A stretch of DNA of 64,000 bases from Gammaproteobacteria bacterium (GCA_025350055.1 JANXYK010000008.1:111397-175396); one strand, 5' to 3'; shown: positions 29,879 to 39,933, counted from the stretch's first letter. A program made the numbers and translations. Notes: a model not told the origin generated them from the letters alone.

Positions 29879-30110
29879 CGACGGCGTCGAATGGCTCGAC
29901 CGCGGGGCCATCCGGGCGCTGCACCAGCACCTGCACGCGCGCCTGCGCCGACTGCAGTGCTTCCTGGCATTCGCGCGTCAGTTGCACGCCGCGCTCGAAC
30001 TGCTTCAGCGCTTCGTCGAGGGGCAGCTTGCCGCTTTCCATCTGCGCGACCAGTTGCTCGAGTTCGGCCAGTGTCTGCTCGAATCCGGCTGATTTGGGTT
30101 TGGCGACCAC
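29847..30110 (-). CDS. xseB: Exodeoxyribonuclease VII small subunit
   Basis: The 87-residue coiled-coil protein has the family pattern FEQTLAELEQLVAQMESGKLPLDEALKQFERG. It pairs with XseA, which is not in this window, to degrade single-stranded DNA. The start codon is GTG with CAGG eight bases upstream. First gene of the minus-strand isoprenoid operon and divergent from rubrerythrin. Confidence 0.95.
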   Translation of the reverse strand: MVAKPKSAGFEQTLAELEQLVAQMESGKLPLDEALKQFERGVQLTRECQEALQSAQARVQVLVQRPDGPAVEPFDAVDAGDSTGKAT

Positions 30111-30144
30111 CGTGGGAACCTGCTGGGAAAAAAGTTGTGGCGTG

Positions 30145-30174
30145 ACCCTACACAGCGTTGCGCACAGTGGTCAA
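30145..30174 (-). promoter_or_regulatory. xseB: Possible xseB promoter
   Basis: Minus strand TTGACC (30174-30169), an 18-base spacer and TAGGGT (30150-30145). The -35 is good and the -10 poor. Together with the plus-strand TTGACT it forms an inverted TTGAC pair, so the two divergent promoters sit back to back. Confidence 0.35.
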
Positions 30175-30180
30175 ACCCGG

Positions 30181-30210
30181 TTGACTTTGGGTCGGGGCTC
30201 GCCGTACATT
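30181..30210 (+). promoter_or_regulatory. Rubrerythrin operon promoter
   Basis: TTGACT (30181-30186), an 18-base spacer and TACATT (30205-30210) match the sigma-70 consensus at five of six and four of six positions. A start point near 30217 would give a leader of about 45 bases with AGGAG before the rubrerythrin ATG. Confidence 0.6.
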
Positions 30211-30219
30211 CTGCTGCGC

Positions 30220-30234
30220 TTAGACTCAGTCTAA
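30220..30234. promoter_or_regulatory. Palindromic operator TTAGACT-C-AGTCTAA
   Basis: A perfect 7-1-7 palindrome lies about 10 bases after the -10 box, covering roughly +4 to +18, a classical repressor position. It is far more AT-rich than its surroundings. The shape resembles dyads bound by iron- or peroxide-sensing repressors (Fur/PerR or Rrf2 families), but I cannot assign a regulator and none is encoded beside it. Confidence 0.55.
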
Positions 30235-30261
30235 ATAACCCCCATCTGACAGGAGCAGTCG

Positions 30262-30675
30262 ATGAGCCTCAAAGGTACCAAGACCGAACAGAATCTGAAG
30301 GACGCGTTCGCCGGCGAATCGCAGGCCAACCGTCGTTACCTGTATTTCGCCAGCAAGGCCGATGTCGAGGGTTACAACGACGTCTCGGCGGTATTTCGCT
30401 CGACTGCCGAAGGCGAGACCGGCCATGCGCACGGCCATCTCGAGTATCTCGAGGCGGTAGGCGATCCGGCCACGGGCCTGCCCATCGGCGAGACCCGCGC
30501 CAATCTGAAATCGGCGATTGCCGGCGAAACCCATGAGTACTCGGACATGTATCCGGGCATGGCCAAGGCCGCGCGCGCCGAAGGCTTCAGCGAGATCGCC
30601 GACTGGTTCGAGACGCTGGCCAAGGCCGAGCGCTCGCACGCCAATCGCTTCCAGAAGGCGCTGGATACGCTTTGA
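30262..30675 (+). CDS. Rubrerythrin (rubredoxin-less)
   Basis: The 137-residue ferritin-like diiron protein has ligand motifs [32 protein letters not shown] and AKAERSH, and no C-terminal CxxC rubredoxin domain. Rubrerythrins reduce hydrogen peroxide with electrons from a partner redox protein. AGGAG lies seven bases before ATG 30262. It heads an operon with a CCG-type Fe-S protein and a DUF3501 protein, so the Fe-S protein could supply electrons that the missing rubredoxin domain would otherwise relay; that link is inference. Confidence 0.93.
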   Translation: MSLKGTKTEQNLKDAFAGESQANRRYLYFASKADVEGYNDVSAVFRSTAEGETGHAHGHLEYLEAVGDPATGLPIGETRANLKSAIAGETHEYSDMYPGMAKAARAEGFSEIADWFETLAKAERSHANRFQKALDTL

Positions 30676-32024
30676 TGGCAGGCGCGGATGGAGGCAAACG
30701 CGAAGGGAACCTCGAGGCACCGACGCGCCATCCGCTGAACTGGCGCGATCCGTCGTTCTACGATGCACACGCGCTCGAGCAGGAGCTCGAGCGCGTGTTC
30801 GATATCTGCCACGGGTGCCGGCGCTGTTTCAGCCTGTGCCAGTCCTTTCCCACGCTGTTCGACGCCATCGATGCGAGCGCCACCGGCGAGCTCGATGGCG
30901 TCGACAAACGCGCCTACTGGCAAGTGGTCGATCACTGTTACCTGTGTGACATGTGCTACATGACCAAGTGCCCGTATGTGCCGCCGCACCCCTGGAACCT
31001 CGATTTCCCTCACCTGATGCTGCGGGCCAAGGCCGTGCGCGCCGCCAGTGGTGGCACGCGCTTTCGCGATCGCCTGCTCAGCGCCACCGATACCGTGGGC
31101 AACATCGCCGGGATTCCGGTGGTCGCGCAGCTGGTCAATGCGGTGAATGCGAGCAAAGTGGGGCGCAAGCTCCTGGCCAGCACGCTCGGCGTGCATCCCG
31201 AGGCGCCGCTGCCGAAGTATGAGAGCCGTACTGCACGTGCGCGCCTGCGGAACATGCCGCCGCCCGCGGCGGCAGTGCAGTCCACCGCGGAGACCACCGG
31301 CCGCGTGGTGCTATTCACCACCTGCTACGGCAATCGCAACGAGCCCGATCTCGCCACCGACCTTGCGGCGGTGTTTGCCCACAATGGCATCGAACTCAAG
31401 CTGGCCGAGAGTGAGCGCTGCTGTGGCATGCCCAAGCTCGAGCTGGGCGACCTTGAAGCCGTCGCGCGATTAAAGGAACACAACATCCCGCAGCTCAAGC
31501 GCCTGGTGGAGCAGGGCTACGACATCGTGGCGCCGATTCCTTCCTGCGTGCTGATGTTCAAGCAGGAACTGCCGCTGATGTTTCCCGAAGACGCCGACGT
31601 GAAGTTGATCAAGAGCCGCATCTTCGATCCCTTCGAATACCTGATGCTGCGTCACAAGGCGGGCCTGTTGCGTACTGATTTCAAGGCGCAGCTCGGCAGT
31701 GTTTCCTACCATGTGCCCTGCCATCTCAGGGTGCAGAACATCGGCCTCAAGACTCGCGATGTGCTCAAGCTCGTGCCCGGCACCTCCATCGATGTGATCG
31801 AGCGCTGTTCCGGTCACGATGGCACCTACGCGCTGAAGAGCGAATTCCGCGAGGCTTCGGTGAAGATCGGCCGCCCGGTGATGCAGAAAGTGGAGAAGGC
31901 TGCCGCCAATCACTATGCGAGCGATTGTCCGATGGCCGGGCACCAGATCGAAAGCGGCTTGCCTGAGGGCGCGCGCGAGCCGGAGCATCCCTTGAAGCTG
32001 CTGCGCATGGCCTACGGCATCTGA
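30675..32024 (+). CDS. Fe-S protein with two 4Fe-4S clusters and two CCG domains (HdrD/GlpC-like)
   Basis: The 449-residue protein has two ferredoxin-type clusters at the N-terminus (Cys 45/48/51/55 and 88/91/94/99). Two cysteine-rich CCG domains follow: TTCYGN with [10 protein letters not shown], and [11 protein letters not shown] with ERCSGHDG. This is the layout of heterodisulfide reductase subunit D, GlpC and LutA/GlcF, which pass electrons to or from a disulfide or flavin partner. No FAD domain or membrane anchor is present. Its ATG overlaps the rubrerythrin stop by one base. The rubrerythrin-FeS-DUF3501 trio is seen in many Proteobacteria but its physiological role is not established. 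Confidence 0.9.
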   Translation: MAGADGGKREGNLEAPTRHPLNWRDPSFYDAHALEQELERVFDICHGCRRCFSLCQSFPTLFDAIDASATGELDGVDKRAYWQVVDHCYLCDMCYMTKCPYVPPHPWNLDFPHLMLRAKAVRAASGGTRFRDRLLSATDTVGNIAGIPVVAQLVNAVNASKVGRKLLASTLGVHPEAPLPKYESRTARARLRNMPPPAAAVQSTAETTGRVVLFTTCYGNRNEPDLATDLAAVFAHNGIELKLAESERCCGMPKLELGDLEAVARLKEHNIPQLKRLVEQGYDIVAPIPSCVLMFKQELPLMFPEDADVKLIKSRIFDPFEYLMLRHKAGLLRTDFKAQLGSVSYHVPCHLRVQNIGLKTRDVLKLVPGTSIDVIERCSGHDGTYALKSEFREASVKIGRPVMQKVEKAAANHYASDCPMAGHQIESGLPEGAREPEHPLKLLRMAYGI

Positions 32025-32043
32025 AGCGCGAATCACCTACGCC

Positions 32044-32628
32044 GTGCAGATCCTGACCACTGCCGACCTGCTGACCCTCGAGGCCTATGCGCGCGAGCGC
32101 GCCGTCATACGCGCGCGCATGATCGGGTATCGTGCCGCGCGACGGCTCGAAATGGGCCCGAACTGTAGCTGGAGTTTCGAGGATCGCGAGACCGTGCGTT
32201 ACCAGGTGCAGGAGATGCTGCGTACCGAGCGCATCTTCGAAGCCGCCGGCATTACCGAGGAACTCGCGACCTACAATCCGCTGATCCCCGGCGGACGCGA
32301 CCTGAAGGCAACCCTGCTGATCGAATATCCCGATCCGGCCGAACGTGCGCAGCGACTCGCGACCCTGCGTGGCATGGAACGCCGCTGCTGGATGCAGGTG
32401 CAGGGGCACGAGCGGGTGTATGCAATCGCCGACGAAGACCTGGAGCGCGAGAACGAGCACAAGACCTCGGCGGTGCATTTCCTGCGCTTCGAGTTCACGC
32501 TGGCCATGGTGCAGGGGATCGGATCGGGCGCGGCGCTCGCAGCAGGTGTCGAGCATCCGGCCTATCTGCACGCAGTCGATCCATTGCCCGCGGCATTGAG
32601 CACTGCGCTGCGCGCCGATTTCGATTGA
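32044..32628 (+). CDS. DUF3501 family protein
   Basis: The 194-residue protein matches the DUF3501 family, with ARMIGYRAARRLEMGPN, FEDRETVRYQVQEMLRTERI and a C-terminal KTSAVHFLRFEFT block. Members are mostly found next to rubrerythrin and CCG Fe-S genes, as here, and have no assigned activity. No cysteine cluster, transmembrane helix or signal peptide is seen. GTG 32044 is the start, 19 bases after the Fe-S gene. Confidence 0.85.
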   Translation: MQILTTADLLTLEAYARERAVIRARMIGYRAARRLEMGPNCSWSFEDRETVRYQVQEMLRTERIFEAAGITEELATYNPLIPGGRDLKATLLIEYPDPAERAQRLATLRGMERRCWMQVQGHERVYAIADEDLERENEHKTSAVHFLRFEFTLAMVQGIGSGAALAAGVEHPAYLHAVDPLPAALSTALRADFD

Positions 32629-32704
32629 TCGGGCGCGCGGCATGCGCGCCTCGTTCTGCTAGACTTCGCGCGCGTCAGTTTCAAGAGGCTCAAGCTTCCA
32701 GCGC

Positions 32705-34591
32705 ATGTCGCAGAACTACAATGCCGCCGATATCGAGGTACTCTCGGGCCTCGAGCCCGTCCGCCGCCGACCGGGCATGTACACCGACACCACGCGGCCC
32801 AATCACCTGGCGCACGAAGTGGTCGACAACAGCGTCGATGAAGCGCTTGCCGGGCACTGCAAGCAAATCGACGTCACGCTGTACAAGGATGGCTCGCTCG
32901 AGGTCAAGGATGACGGCCGCGGCATGCCGGTCGACAAGCATCCGCAGGAAAAAGTCAGCGGCGTCGAGCTGATCCTCACGCGCCTGCACGCCGGCGGCAA
33001 GTTCTCCGACAAATCCTACGGCTTCGCCGGCGGCCTGCACGGCGTGGGCGTCTCGGTGGTCAATGCGCTCTCGAAGCACCTCGAGTGCTGGGTACGGCGC
33101 GGCGGCAAGGAATACAACATCGCCTTCAAGGACGGGCGCGTGTCCTCGAAGCTCGAGGAGATCGGCACCGTTGGCCAGCGCAACACCGGTACCACGGTGC
33201 GCTTCTGGCCCGACCCGAAGTTCTTCGACAGCGAACGCTTCGCGGTGCCCGAACTCAAGCGCGTGCTCAAGGCCAAGGCCGTGCTGTGTGCGGGCCTGCG
33301 CCTTACTTTCAGCAACGAGGCCACGGGCGAACACGAGGAGTGGTTCTACACCGGGCACCTGGGCGAATACCTGCTCGAGCAGGTGGCGCAGCACGAGCGG
33401 CTGCCCGCCGAGCCGATAACCGGCCGTCATGCCGCCGAGCGGGATGTAGTTGAGTGGGCGCTGGCGTGGTCGAGCGACATTCCGCACCTGGTGGCCGAAA
33501 GTTACGTGAACCTGATTCCCACGGTAGCCGGCGGCACGCATGTGAATGGCCTGCGCTCCGGCATTGTCGATGCCGTGCGCCAGTTCAGCGAGTTCCGCAA
33601 TCTCTTGCCGCGCGGCGTCAAACTCACCGCCGAGGATGTTTGGGACCGGGTCTGCTACGTGCTCTCGATCAAGATCCGCGATCCGCAATTTGCCGGCCAG
33701 ACCAAGGAGAAGTTGACCTCGCGCGAAGCCGCGGCATTGGTCGAGACCCATGCGCGCGATGCGATGGCGCTTTGGCTCAACCAGCACCCCGATGCCGGCG
33801 AGGGCATCGCGCAGCTCGCGATTGCCAATGCGATGGAGCGGCTCAAAGCCGCACAGCGCGTCACGCGCAAGCGCGCCGTCAACGGTCCGGTGCTGCCGGG
33901 CAAGCTCGCCGACTGCAGTTGCCAGGATCCGGTGCGCTCCGAACTGTTCCTGGTCGAAGGCGATTCGGCCGGCGGTTCGGCCAAGCAGGCGCGCTCCAAG
34001 GATTTCCAGGCCATCATGCCGCTGCGTGGCAAGATCCTGAACACCTGGGAACTCGAGCCCGGCGAAATCGGTTCTTCGCAGGAAGTGCACGACATCGCCG
34101 TCGCGCTCGGCGTCGACCCCGGTTCTGCCGATCTCTCCGGCCTGCGCTACCACAAGGTATGCATCCTGGCCGATGCCGATTCCGACGGCCTGCACATCGC
34201 AACGCTGCTGTGTGCGCTCTTTCTGCGCCACTTCCGGCCACTGGTGATGCACGGTCACATCTACGTCGCGATGCCACCGCTGTTCCGCATCGACGCTGGC
34301 AAACAGGTGATCTACGCCCTCGATATCCCCGAGCGCGACGCCACGCTCAAGCGCCTGGCCGCCGAACAATCGCGCGTCAAACCGGTGGTGACGCGTTTCA
34401 AGGGGCTGGGCGAAATGAATCCCTCGCAACTGCGCGAGTCCACGATCGATCCGCTGACGCGGCGGTTGGTGCAACTGACGGTCGATCCGAAAGACAACAC
34501 CGACAAGTTGATGGATATGCTGCTGGCCAAGAAACGTTCGGGTGACAGGCGCGAATGGTTGGAGCGTAGCGGGAATATGGCGGAGATATGA
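32705..34591 (+). CDS. parE: DNA topoisomerase IV subunit B
   Basis: ATPase subunit of topoisomerase IV, decatenating daughter chromosomes. 628 residues (E. coli 630) with [14 protein letters not shown], the ATP-binding [12 protein letters not shown], the [15 protein letters not shown] lid region and the Toprim segments [16 protein letters not shown] and [12 protein letters not shown]. The single Toprim without the GyrB insert and parC next door identify it as ParE rather than GyrB. It precedes parC by 67 bases. Confidence 0.96.
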   Translation: MSQNYNAADIEVLSGLEPVRRRPGMYTDTTRPNHLAHEVVDNSVDEALAGHCKQIDVTLYKDGSLEVKDDGRGMPVDKHPQEKVSGVELILTRLHAGGKFSDKSYGFAGGLHGVGVSVVNALSKHLECWVRRGGKEYNIAFKDGRVSSKLEEIGTVGQRNTGTTVRFWPDPKFFDSERFAVPELKRVLKAKAVLCAGLRLTFSNEATGEHEEWFYTGHLGEYLLEQVAQHERLPAEPITGRHAAERDVVEWALAWSSDIPHLVAESYVNLIPTVAGGTHVNGLRSGIVDAVRQFSEFRNLLPRGVKLTAEDVWDRVCYVLSIKIRDPQFAGQTKEKLTSREAAALVETHARDAMALWLNQHPDAGEGIAQLAIANAMERLKAAQRVTRKRAVNGPVLPGKLADCSCQDPVRSELFLVEGDSAGGSAKQARSKDFQAIMPLRGKILNTWELEPGEIGSSQEVHDIAVALGVDPGSADLSGLRYHKVCILADADSDGLHIATLLCALFLRHFRPLVMHGHIYVAMPPLFRIDAGKQVIYALDIPERDATLKRLAAEQSRVKPVVTRFKGLGEMNPSQLRESTIDPLTRRLVQLTVDPKDNTDKLMDMLLAKKRSGDRREWLERSGNMAEI

Positions 34592-34658
34592 GCGGTACTC
34601 GGCCAAGGTCGGCGCGCGGACTTGCGTTCTTGCTCATGAGCGCCGCCAAGATAGCGCC

Positions 34659-36914
34659 ATGAAAAACGAAGAGCTGAACTTTGAAGGCGTAGAAAAGCGC
34701 GCGCTGGCGAACTTCACCGAGAAGGCGTATCTCGACTACTCGATGTACGTGATCCTCGACCGCGCGCTGCCCGCGCTCGGCGACGGCCTGAAGCCGGTGC
34801 AGCGGCGCATTGTTTACGCGATGAGCGAGTTGAGTCTGTCGGCGGCGGCGAAGCACAAGAAATCGGCGCGTACCGTAGGCGATGTGATCGGCAAGTTCCA
34901 TCCGCATGGCGACTCGGCCTGCTACGAGGCCATGGTGCACATGGCGCAGGAGTTCGCCTATCGCTATCCGATCGTCGATGGGCAGGGCAACTGGGGTTCG
35001 GCCGATGATCCCAAGTCCTTCGCGGCGATGCGTTACACGGAATCGCGCCTTAGGCGCTACGCGGATCTGCTGCTCGATGAGCTGGCCGATGGCACTGTGG
35101 ACTGGGGCCCCAATTTTGACGGCACGATGGAAGAGCCGCTGCAGTTGCCGGCGCGCTTGCCCAATCTCCTGCTCAACGGCGCTTCGGGCATTGCGGTCGG
35201 CATGGCGACTGACATCCCGCCACACAATCTGCGCGAGGTTGCCGCCGCCTGCGTAGCGCTGCTGGATGATCCGGAGCTCACAACCCGCGCACTGCTCAAG
35301 CATGTGAAGGGCCCCGATCTGCCCACCGGGGCCGAAATCATTTCGGCGCGCTCCGAGCTGGCGGAGTTCTACGACAAGGGCACCGGGAGCTTTCGTGCGC
35401 GTGCCATCTGGGAGCAGGAAAAGGAAAGCGGCCACATCGTCGTGACGCAGCTGCCGTTCCAGGTCTCAGGCAGCCGTGTGCGCGAGCAGATCGCGCAGCA
35501 GATGACCGAGAAGAAGCTGCCGATGGTCGAGGACGTACGTGATGAATCCGATCACGAAAATCCGACTCGCCTGGTGATCGAGCCGCGCTCCAACCGCGTC
35601 GATATCGAACAGCTGATGGCGCACCTGTTCGCGACCACCGACCTGGAGCGCAGCTACCGGGTGAACATCAACGTGATCGCGCTCGACGGCCGGCCGCGGG
35701 TGATGGGGCTCAAGGAGCTGCTGGCCGAGTGGCTGGAATTCCGGCGCCGCACGGTGCGCCGCCGGCTGCAGTTCCGTCTCGAGAAAGTCGCACGGCGACT
35801 GCACATCCTCGATGGCATGCTGATCGCGTACCTGAACCTCGACGAGGTGATCCGCATCATCCGCCGCGAGGAAGAGCCCAAGCCCGTGCTGATCAAGCGC
35901 TTCAAGCTTAGCGACGAGCAGGCCGAGGCGATCCTCGATACACGCTTGCGCCACCTGGCGCGCCTCGAGGAGATGAAGATCCGCGACGAGCAGCAGCAGC
36001 TCGGCGATGAGCGCGCCGAGCTCGAGGCGCTGCTGGCCAGCAAGGCGAAACTCACCAAGTTGATCCGCAACGAGATCATTGCCGACGCCGAGGAGTACGG
36101 CGATGAGCGTCGCACGCGCATCGTCGAGCGCGCGGCCGCGCAGGCCATCGAAGAAACCGAGCTGGTGGCGAATGAGCCCGTGACCATCGTGCTCTCGACC
36201 GGCGGCTTCGTGCGCGCGGCCAAGGGGCACGAGATCGATCCGTTCTCACTCGCGTACAAGACGGGCGACGCTTTCCAGGCGGCGGCGCGTGGGCGCAGCA
36301 CGCAGGCGGCGTTGTTCATCGACAGCACGGGTCGCGCCTACAGCCAGCCCGCACACAGCCTGCCCTCGGCGCGTGGCGCCGGTGAGCCCTTGTCCGGACG
36401 GCTGGATCCGCCTGATGGCGCGCGCTTTGCGGGTGTGCTGATCGGCGAGCCCACCGACCTGTGGCTGCTGGCGACCGACGCCGGCTTCGGATTCACGGTG
36501 CGCCTGTCGGAGCTGCAATCGCGCAATCGCGCCGGCAAGTCCGTGATCAATGTGGGCACCGGCGCGCTGGTGTTACCGCCGGTGCCAGTGCCGGACGCGA
36601 ATGGCTGGGTCGCGGCCGTCAACAGTGAAGGGCGGCTGCTGGTATTCAAGGTTGCCGATGTGCCCGAACTGCCGCGCGGCAAGGGCAACAAGCTGTTTGG
36701 CATTCCCGGCAAGAAAACCGAAGACCGCAGCGAGCTGATGAGTGCAGTGATGGTGGTGGCCGACGGTCAGGCACTGCGTGTGCACTCGGGCGATCGTCAG
36801 ATGACCCTCAGCGCCACCGATCTCAAGCACTACCGCGGTGAACGCGCGCAACGCGGCGCGGTGTTGCCGCGTGGCTGGCGCAAAGTGGATCGGCTCGAGG
36901 CCGTACTGGCCTGA
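34659..36914 (+). CDS. parC: DNA topoisomerase IV subunit A
   Basis: Breakage-reunion subunit, 751 residues (E. coli 752). Catalytic Tyr126 lies in [10 protein letters not shown], preceded by [11 protein letters not shown]. The quinolone-resistance positions are wild type: Ser86 and Glu90 correspond to E. coli Ser80 and Glu84. The C-terminal beta-pinwheel lacks a GyrA-box. ATG 34659 is chosen because it gives the family N-terminus. Confidence 0.96.
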   Translation: MKNEELNFEGVEKRALANFTEKAYLDYSMYVILDRALPALGDGLKPVQRRIVYAMSELSLSAAAKHKKSARTVGDVIGKFHPHGDSACYEAMVHMAQEFAYRYPIVDGQGNWGSADDPKSFAAMRYTESRLRRYADLLLDELADGTVDWGPNFDGTMEEPLQLPARLPNLLLNGASGIAVGMATDIPPHNLREVAAACVALLDDPELTTRALLKHVKGPDLPTGAEIISARSELAEFYDKGTGSFRARAIWEQEKESGHIVVTQLPFQVSGSRVREQIAQQMTEKKLPMVEDVRDESDHENPTRLVIEPRSNRVDIEQLMAHLFATTDLERSYRVNINVIALDGRPRVMGLKELLAEWLEFRRRTVRRRLQFRLEKVARRLHILDGMLIAYLNLDEVIRIIRREEEPKPVLIKRFKLSDEQAEAILDTRLRHLARLEEMKIRDEQQQLGDERAELEALLASKAKLTKLIRNEIIADAEEYGDERRTRIVERAAAQAIEETELVANEPVTIVLSTGGFVRAAKGHEIDPFSLAYKTGDAFQAAARGRSTQAALFIDSTGRAYSQPAHSLPSARGAGEPLSGRLDPPDGARFAGVLIGEPTDLWLLATDAGFGFTVRLSELQSRNRAGKSVINVGTGALVLPPVPVPDANGWVAAVNSEGRLLVFKVADVPELPRGKGNKLFGIPGKKTEDRSELMSAVMVVADGQALRVHSGDRQMTLSATDLKHYRGERAQRGAVLPRGWRKVDRLEAVLA

Positions 36915-36933
36915 GGCGCGGCCCGGATTGCAG

Positions 36934-36965
36934 CGGGGCCGGAACTGCGACGCAGTCCAGCCCCG
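36934..36965. terminator. Hairpin between convergent parC and lipoprotein genes
   Basis: CGGGGC(C)GGAACTGCG pairs with the following ACGCAGTCCAGCCCCG with one bulge and a G-T or mismatch, giving about 14 pairs. It sits 20 bases after the parC stop and 25 bases from the lipoprotein stop. There is no U-tract, but position and stability suggest a bidirectional terminator. Confidence 0.45.
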
Positions 36966-36989
36966 TGCAATACCCGGTCTACGACCTGA

Positions 36990-37601
36990 TCAGCCCGCAG
37001 CGGGCGCAGCGCCCGGCAGCTTCATCTTCAGGGCGGCGGCGGCAGCTTCGGCCTTCGCCTTCACTTCCTTGGCGGCATTCACGGCTTCCTCGACGTTGTT
37101 CGCCGAGAAGGCGGCCTGGGCCTTGCCCCACAGCGTGGTCGCATCAGCCAGGTTGGTCTTGGCGGCCGCCAGATCGACGCCGGCCGGCGCATGGTGGCTC
37201 TTGCTCAGCATGTCGACGCGGCTCTTCACCGTGGCAACCAGTTGCGGGAGCGAGGCGGCCATGCCGGTCCAGTCGGCACTCAGCGCCTTCATCACTTCCT
37301 CTTTCTTCATCGCAGCGGCGCCGAGCAGGCCCTGGGCTTCAGTGAGCAGCGCCGGAGCGCCAGTCAGCACAGCCTTGTAGTCCTTCTTGTCAAAGTCGGC
37401 CTTCAGGTCGGCGAGCTTGGCCTGTACGCCGCTGAGCTGTTCGGGGACGAACTTGGAGGCATCCGCCGAGGCTGAGCTGATCGCCGATTCGATGCCCGCG
37501 ATCGCCGTCTGTGCAGGTTCCATCTGGCTCGCGCAGGCAGCCAGCAGCAGTGCTGCGGTCATCGTCAGGAAACCGGCCAGCTTGTATTTCTTCGTCATCA
37601 T
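36990..37601 (-). CDS. Small helical lipoprotein, function unknown
   Basis: The 203-residue protein has a lipoprotein signal (Lys-rich start, hydrophobic helix, lipobox LLLAAC). The mature part is alanine- and lysine-rich with long amphipathic helices and no cysteines, pointing to a coiled or helical-bundle lipoprotein of the cell envelope. GAGGAG lies eight bases before ATG 37601. It follows the broken LysM gene by 25 bases on the same strand, so the two probably formed a small envelope operon. I do not recognise a named family. Confidence 0.75.
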   Translation of the reverse strand: MMTKKYKLAGFLTMTAALLLAACASQMEPAQTAIAGIESAISSASADASKFVPEQLSGVQAKLADLKADFDKKDYKAVLTGAPALLTEAQGLLGAAAMKKEEVMKALSADWTGMAASLPQLVATVKSRVDMLSKSHHAPAGVDLAAAKTNLADATTLWGKAQAAFSANNVEEAVNAAKEVKAKAEAAAAALKMKLPGAAPAAG

Positions 37602-37626
37602 GTCTAAACGCTCCTCAATGGTTGCT

Positions 37627-37831
37627 TCAGGAAATGACCAGTTTCTGGCCCGGGAAAATCTTGTTCGGGTCCTTGAGCTGGCTCTTGTTGGCTTCGAAAA
37701 TCTGCATGTACAGGCCTGGATCGCCGTAATACTGCTGCGCGAACTTGCCTAGGGTATCGCCTTTTTGCACTTCATGCGTCTGTGCATTAGGGGTTGGCGG
37801 CGCCGGCCGCGCTCTTGTCGTTGCTATCCAT
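37627..37831 (-). pseudogene. LysM-domain protein, frameshifted
   Basis: ATG 37831 has a strong AAGGAG five bases upstream but its frame stops after 14 codons (MDSNDKSAAGAANP). The LysM domain continues in another frame from about codon 15: HEVQKGDTLGKFAQQYYGDP, then QIFEANK and IFPGQKLVI, ending at 37627. Removing one base from the GGGG run at 37790-37793 (CCCC on the coding strand) restores one open frame of about 67 codons. So the gene is either broken by a one-base insertion or the run is a sequencing error. Intact, it would be a small peptidoglycan-binding LysM protein. Confidence 0.75.
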
Positions 37832-37954
37832 TCGGGCTCCTTGCCTGGACCACGCCGCCGGGGGGGCGGCGGGCGCCAATGTTAGCCTTTTGTGGAGCAG
37901 CCGGCTGCAATTTGCAGATTGCGGGAATTGACCTCGGTCGCTTGCTCAGCCATT

Positions 37955-38917
37955 TTAAGGCAGATGACAGGCCACGAGGCCGCCAGCCGCTACGCGCAGC
38001 GCCGGGGTTTCCTCGCTGCAGCGGGCAAACACCTGGGGACAGCGCTGCCGAAACACGCAGCCGCTCGCCGCAACCGATGCTTTCCCGCGCGGCGCTTCCT
38101 CTGGCATCGAGGCAGTAACAGCCTGTGGCAGGGCATGGCTGGGGTCGGGTACCGGCACCGCGGCCAGCAGTGCCCGCGTATAGGGATGGCGCGCTGCGGT
38201 GTACAACTGTTCGCGCGAACTGATCTCCATCACGCGACCGCGATACAGCACCATCACCCGCTCGCACACCTGGCGCACGGTAGCCAGGTCGTGCGCGATG
38301 AACAGCAGGCCGAGGTCCAGCTCACGCCGCAGGTCAGAGAGCAGGTTGACGATTTGCGCCGTGATCGACACATCGAGCGAGGCGACCGGCTCGTCGCAGA
38401 CCAGGAGCCTGGGTTTGAGCATCAAGGCCCGGGCGATGCCGATGCGCTGCGCCTGGCCGCCGGAGAACTCGTGCGGATAGCGATCCAGGTGGCTCGAATC
38501 CAGGCCGACACGCTCGAGCATGCGCAACACCTGGTGGCGGCGTTCGGCAGCCGAATACTGCGGGCGGAATTCGCGCAGTGGCTCGCCGACGATTTCGCTG
38601 ATGCGCATGCGTGGATCGAGTGCCGCGAGCGGATCCTGGAAGATGATCTGCAGGTGCTCGCGCGTGGCGCGCAGCTGCGTGCCTGACAGCCGCAGCAGAT
38701 CGCGTCCCTCGAACATCACGCTACCGCTCGCCGGCACCAGCCGCAGCAGTGCGCGCGCAATGCTCGATTTGCCGCTGCCCGATTCACCCACCAGGCCGAG
38801 ACTCGCGCCAGCGGCCAGATCGAAGCTGACACCATCGACCGCGGTGTGCGCCTGCGAGCCGTGGCCCGCCGGGTAGCGCACCTGCAGGCCGCGCACTTCC
38901 AGCAACAGGGTGTTCAT
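37955..38917 (-). CDS. oppF: Oligopeptide ABC transporter ATP-binding protein OppF
   Basis: The 320-residue ABC ATPase has Walker A GESGSGKSS, signature SGGQAQRIGIARAL, Walker B LLVCDEPVASLD and the C-terminal oligopeptide/dipeptide extension with a CxFRQRCP-type cysteine cluster. The second of two ATPases, with OppD, of the importer encoded upstream. It overlaps oppD by four bases and ends the operon. Confidence 0.9.
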   Translation of the reverse strand: MNTLLLEVRGLQVRYPAGHGSQAHTAVDGVSFDLAAGASLGLVGESGSGKSSIARALLRLVPASGSVMFEGRDLLRLSGTQLRATREHLQIIFQDPLAALDPRMRISEIVGEPLREFRPQYSAAERRHQVLRMLERVGLDSSHLDRYPHEFSGGQAQRIGIARALMLKPRLLVCDEPVASLDVSITAQIVNLLSDLRRELDLGLLFIAHDLATVRQVCERVMVLYRGRVMEISSREQLYTAARHPYTRALLAAVPVPDPSHALPQAVTASMPEEAPRGKASVAASGCVFRQRCPQVFARCSEETPALRVAAGGLVACHLP

Positions 38918-39933
38918 GGCCAGATCTCGCGCAAGCCCTGGGCCGGGCCGTCGTAGTGGCAGGCCACCGTGCCATTGGCGGGGAACTGGTTGTCAGCGCA
39001 GCGCAGCACAGGCAGCTGCGTGCAGCGCTCGTGCGCGAGCGGACAACGTGGCGCAAAGGCGCAACCCGTGCTCGTGGCGCCACTGCGCGGGGGCTGACCC
39101 GGGATTGTGCTCAGGCGCGTATCCAGCGGCGTGTCGAGTCGTGGCATCGAGTGCAACAGGCCGGCGGTGTAGGGATGTCGCGGCGTCGCATAGAGATGCG
39201 CCGCTGCTGCCTGCTCGACGATACGGCCGGCGTACATCACTGCCACGCGGTCGGCAATCGCGGCCAGTACGCCCAGGTCATGGGTGACGAAGATCATCGC
39301 CACGCCGCTGCGTGCGCGCAGCTCACGCAATACCGCCAGCACCTGCGCCTGCACCGTGACGTCGAGCGCGGTGGTCGGCTCGTCCAGCAGCAGCACGTCC
39401 GGTTCGCACATCAGCGCCATCGCGATCAACACGCGCTGGCGCATGCCGCCGGACAGCTCATGGGGATACTGGCGCAGGCGTCGCGCTGGCGCATCGATCT
39501 GCAGGCTCTCCAGCAGCGTAGCCGCGCGCTGCCAGGCCGCGCGGCGCGACAGACCCAGTTGCGCGCGCGCGCCTTCAGTCATCTGCGTGGCGATGCGCAG
39601 GTACGGGTTCAGCGCGCTCAGCGCATCCTGGAAGACCAGTGCCAGCCGTCGGCCGCGCACCAGCGCCAGTCGCTGCGCGCTCGCGCCCAGCAATTCCTCG
39701 CCGCGAAAGCGCACGCTGCCCGCGAGGCGCACGTTGCCGGACTGCAGTCCCATCAGCGCGTGCAGCAACTGGGTCTTTCCGCAACCCGATTCACCGACAA
39801 TGCCCAGGCACTCCTGCGGCTGCAGGTCGAGATCGATATCACGCAGCGCCGCGACTTCACCCCCGGGTCCCGGCCGGAAAACACCCAGGCCGCGCACGCT
39901 CAGCAAGGCCTGGTGCCGTGGCTCAGGGCTCAT
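38914..39933 (-). CDS. oppD: Oligopeptide ABC transporter ATP-binding protein OppD
   Basis: The 339-residue ATPase has Walker A GESGCGKTQ, signature LSGGMRQRVLIAMAL, Walker B LLLDEPTTALD and the C-terminal CAFAPRCP cysteine motif of the Opp/Dpp group, which can hold an Fe-S cluster in relatives. It overlaps oppC by 11 bases and oppF by four, indicating one transcript. Confidence 0.9.
   Translation of the reverse strand: MSPEPRHQALLSVRGLGVFRPGPGGEVAALRDIDLDLQPQECLGIVGESGCGKTQLLHALMGLQSGNVRLAGSVRFRGEELLGASAQRLALVRGRRLALVFQDALSALNPYLRIATQMTEGARAQLGLSRRAAWQRAATLLESLQIDAPARRLRQYPHELSGGMRQRVLIAMALMCEPDVLLLDEPTTALDVTVQAQVLAVLRELRARSGVAMIFVTHDLGVLAAIADRVAVMYAGRIVEQAAAAHLYATPRHPYTAGLLHSMPRLDTPLDTRLSTIPGQPPRSGATSTGCAFAPRCPLAHERCTQLPVLRCADNQFPANGTVACHYDGPAQGLREIWP

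Noticed and set aside
32690..34606. 638-codon minus-strand frame opposite parE
   Set aside because: parE is unambiguous; the long antisense frame arises from GC-rich codon usage.
37905..37917. Palindrome CTGCAA-T-TTGCAG upstream of the LysM gene
   Set aside because: Short, common sequence without a promoter match in a suitable position; not enough to call an operator.
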